DNA of 64,000 nucleotides from CAZKFG01 sp964551985 (lineage in GTDB: Bacteria > Bacillota > Negativicutes > Acidaminococcales > JAISLQ01). How positions within the stretch are numbered: position 1 is the stretch's first letter; each line of letters starts with the position of its first letter. The position numbers and the translations under genes are program-made. Location: NCBI GenBank assembly GCA_964551985.1, contig CAZKFG010000001.1, positions 62,001-126,000 of the forward strand, read 5' to 3'. Below are positions 62,803 to 64,000 of this stretch, in pieces. Under the pieces are notes generated by a model that saw only the letters and a program-made list of their open reading frames with translations, was not told the origin of the DNA and did not search any database.

Positions 62803-63450
62803 ATGAAAAAAATCTTTTTATTATTTGTCTGCTTTTTTCTATTAATAGCAACTCCTACTTATGCTCAAGAAACATACGAAGGAAAAACCGCTGAGCAATG
62901 GTTAGATGAAGCAAATTTTGAAATCGCTCGTGGACGATATAACCCAGCAATTGAGGCATGTTCAAATTCAATTATTTTAAGACCTACAGCTCAAGCTTAT
63001 TTTTTAAAAGGGTTATGTTACAGTCACTTAGGTGTTTATAACCAAGCAGAAACTGAGTTAACAGATGCTATAAATATTAATCCTAACAATCCAACTTACT
63101 ATTTGTGGCGTGGCAATGCTTTAGCAAGGCGATATATATATGACGAAGCTATATCAGATTTTACCAAGGCAATACAGCTAGAACCAAACAATGCTGTTGC
63201 TTATCTAAGACGTGGTATTTGTTATCAAAATCAAAATGAGAACGAAAAAGCTATTGCCGATTTTGATAAATCACTGTCACTAGATCCTAATAATCGAATA
63301 GCATACTACTATAAGGGAGTCTCTAGTGAACAATTAGGGCTAAAAAACCAAGCCATAGACTGCTTTAATTTGTTTTTGCAAAACTCTTCTAATGCTCAAA
63401 AAGAATATATAAACGATGCCACAGAGCGCTTAGAGCGTTTAAAAAACTAA
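62803..63450 (+). CDS. Secreted TPR-repeat protein
   Basis: 215 residues. Signal peptide MKKIFLLFVCFFLLIATPTYA, then about four tetratricopeptide repeats (e.g. AQAYFLKGLCYSHLGVYNQA and NAVAYLRRGICYQNQNENEKA). TPR proteins scaffold protein complexes; no enzymatic domain is present. AAAGGA precedes the ATG. Confidence 0.9.
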   Translation: MKKIFLLFVCFFLLIATPTYAQETYEGKTAEQWLDEANFEIARGRYNPAIEACSNSIILRPTAQAYFLKGLCYSHLGVYNQAETELTDAININPNNPTYYLWRGNALARRYIYDEAISDFTKAIQLEPNNAVAYLRRGICYQNQNENEKAIADFDKSLSLDPNNRIAYYYKGVSSEQLGLKNQAIDCFNLFLQNSSNAQKEYINDATERLERLKN

Positions 63451-63497
63451 AATATATACTTTTAAAAGACAAAAGGTTCCATAAAAATACTTGTATT

Positions 63498-63509
63498 GTG
63501 ATAAATCAC
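63498..63509. promoter_or_regulatory. Short inverted repeat upstream of the metallopeptidase gene
   Basis: GTGAT-AA-ATCAC is a perfect 12-nt inverted repeat in the 127-nt gap before the metallopeptidase. It looks like a small operator, but length alone does not prove it. Confidence 0.3.
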
Positions 63510-63533
63510 CTTGTAAAATTAATATATAAGGAT

Positions 63534-63578
63534 GTGATTTTATTGCAAAATAAACATTATAAGGTCTTGCAAAAGTAA
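63534..63578 (+). CDS. Possible upstream mini-ORF coupled to the metallopeptidase gene
   Basis: GTG (63534) or TTG (63543, AAGG 11 nt upstream) opens a frame of at most 14 codons that ends in TAA overlapping the ATG of the next gene as TAATG. It could be a leader peptide or only a coupling device. Coding cannot be proved. Confidence 0.25.
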   Translation: MILLQNKHYKVLQK

Positions 63579-64000
63579 TGGACATTGCTAAAGTTGTATT
63601 AAAAAATCTACCTTCAAGTGTCAAGGGGTTTACTTGTAAAAATGTTGATGAAACATACACAATTTTTTTAAACTCTAGACTCTCGAAAAAACAAAATCAA
63701 AAAACATATCTACATGAAATAGGGCACATTGAAAATGGCGACTTTTATTCTACATTACAAGCTGATCAAATTGAAAAGTTGCGGCATAATTATGATTGTG
63801 ATGATACAATACTAGATTTTATGAAAAAAGTAAGTTTCGGTCAAATGCCATCACTTGAACACACTCAATGCATTATTTATCTGCTCCAGACCCTTTTAGC
63901 GCAAGTAAAACCTATTGTCCACCCTAATAGTGATATACAAGATTTATATGAGCTTGTACAAAAAGAAAATATTCTACTGAAGTACTATGACCTGCCTGGA
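63578..64000 (+). CDS. ImmA/IrrE-like metallopeptidase (3' end cut by window)
   Basis: 141 codons are visible and the frame is open at the window edge. The zinc motif HEIGH sits in QKTYLHEIGHIENGDFYS (about residues 44-61), as in ImmA/IrrE-family proteases, which cleave partner repressors on mobile elements or stress regulons. A helix-turn-helix partner is not visible upstream; the ATG overlaps a 14-codon ORF. ATG 63578 is the first in-frame start after a stop. Confidence 0.7.
   Translation, partial: MDIAKVVLKNLPSSVKGFTCKNVDETYTIFLNSRLSKKQNQKTYLHEIGHIENGDFYSTLQADQIEKLRHNYDCDDTILDFMKKVSFGQMPSLEHTQCIIYLLQTLLAQVKPIVHPNSDIQDLYELVQKENILLKYYDLPG

Noticed and set aside
1..64000. CRISPR arrays, tRNA genes, insertion sequences
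   Set aside because: No regularly spaced repeats, no cloverleaf-like intergenic segments and no transposase genes were recognised when reading both strands.

Overview
The window is an AT-rich, densely packed stretch of a bacterial chromosome in which nearly all genes lie on the minus strand. The housekeeping order (mfd, flippase, mazG, hup, then divIC, S1 protein, tilS, hpt, ftsH, followed by birA, coaX, dusB, greA, lysS) matches the Bacillus subtilis yab/divIC/ftsH region, so the organism is a Firmicute. The sporulation genes that sit in that order in spore formers (spoVT, yabP, yabQ, spoIIE) are missing. TRAP transporters, class III CoA transfer and aconitase-X chemistry fit an anaerobic organic-acid user. 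A non-sporulating Negativicutes-like anaerobe is my best guess, but the family cannot be fixed from this window alone.

Left end (1-11,800): an accessory catabolic locus. An aconitase-X large and small subunit pair, a class III CoA-transferase and an HMG-CoA-lyase-like enzyme (cut by the window edge) form one operon. Divergent from it is a PAS-type sigma-54 activator. Downstream of the activator, on the opposite strand, are two complete TRAP transporters arranged Q-M-P and P-Q-M. Near-consensus sigma-54 promoters (TGGC..G-N4-TTGCT) precede both the enzyme operon and the TRAP operon. This makes the locus look like a single regulon for uptake, dehydration or hydration, CoA activation and C-C cleavage of an unidentified hydroxy or unsaturated carboxylic acid. 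The lyase has Gln where HMG-CoA lyase has its catalytic Cys. This is the most likely undescribed system in the window.

Middle (12,200-36,500): groES-groEL behind a perfect CIRCE element; a DnaA-box cluster; the tsaE-tsaB-rimI-tsaD operon; a cell-envelope and repair run (acpS, NAD(P)HX repair enzyme, beta-lactamase-fold hydrolase, DUF3006, amidase, GerMN); clpB; a CYTH-CHAD protein; and the lysS-greA-dusB-coaX-birA and ftsH-hpt-tilS blocks.

Right half (36,500-55,800): S1 protein and divIC, then a phosphate-uptake operon in the permuted order pstB-phoU-pstS-pstC-pstA, inserted between hup and divIC. Next come mazG, a polysaccharide flippase, mfd, glpX, a transaldolase-like aldolase, then sppA, pyrG, argS and a YwiB-like protein.

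Right end (55,900-64,000): transporters and accessory genes. These are a CPA2-type cation antiporter, an SbmA/BacA-like ABC exporter, a divergent SsuABC/NMT1-type importer with 20-bp-spaced repeats in the shared intergenic region, a secreted TPR protein, and an ImmA/IrrE-like metallopeptidase that runs off the end. I found no tRNA, rRNA, CRISPR array or insertion sequence.
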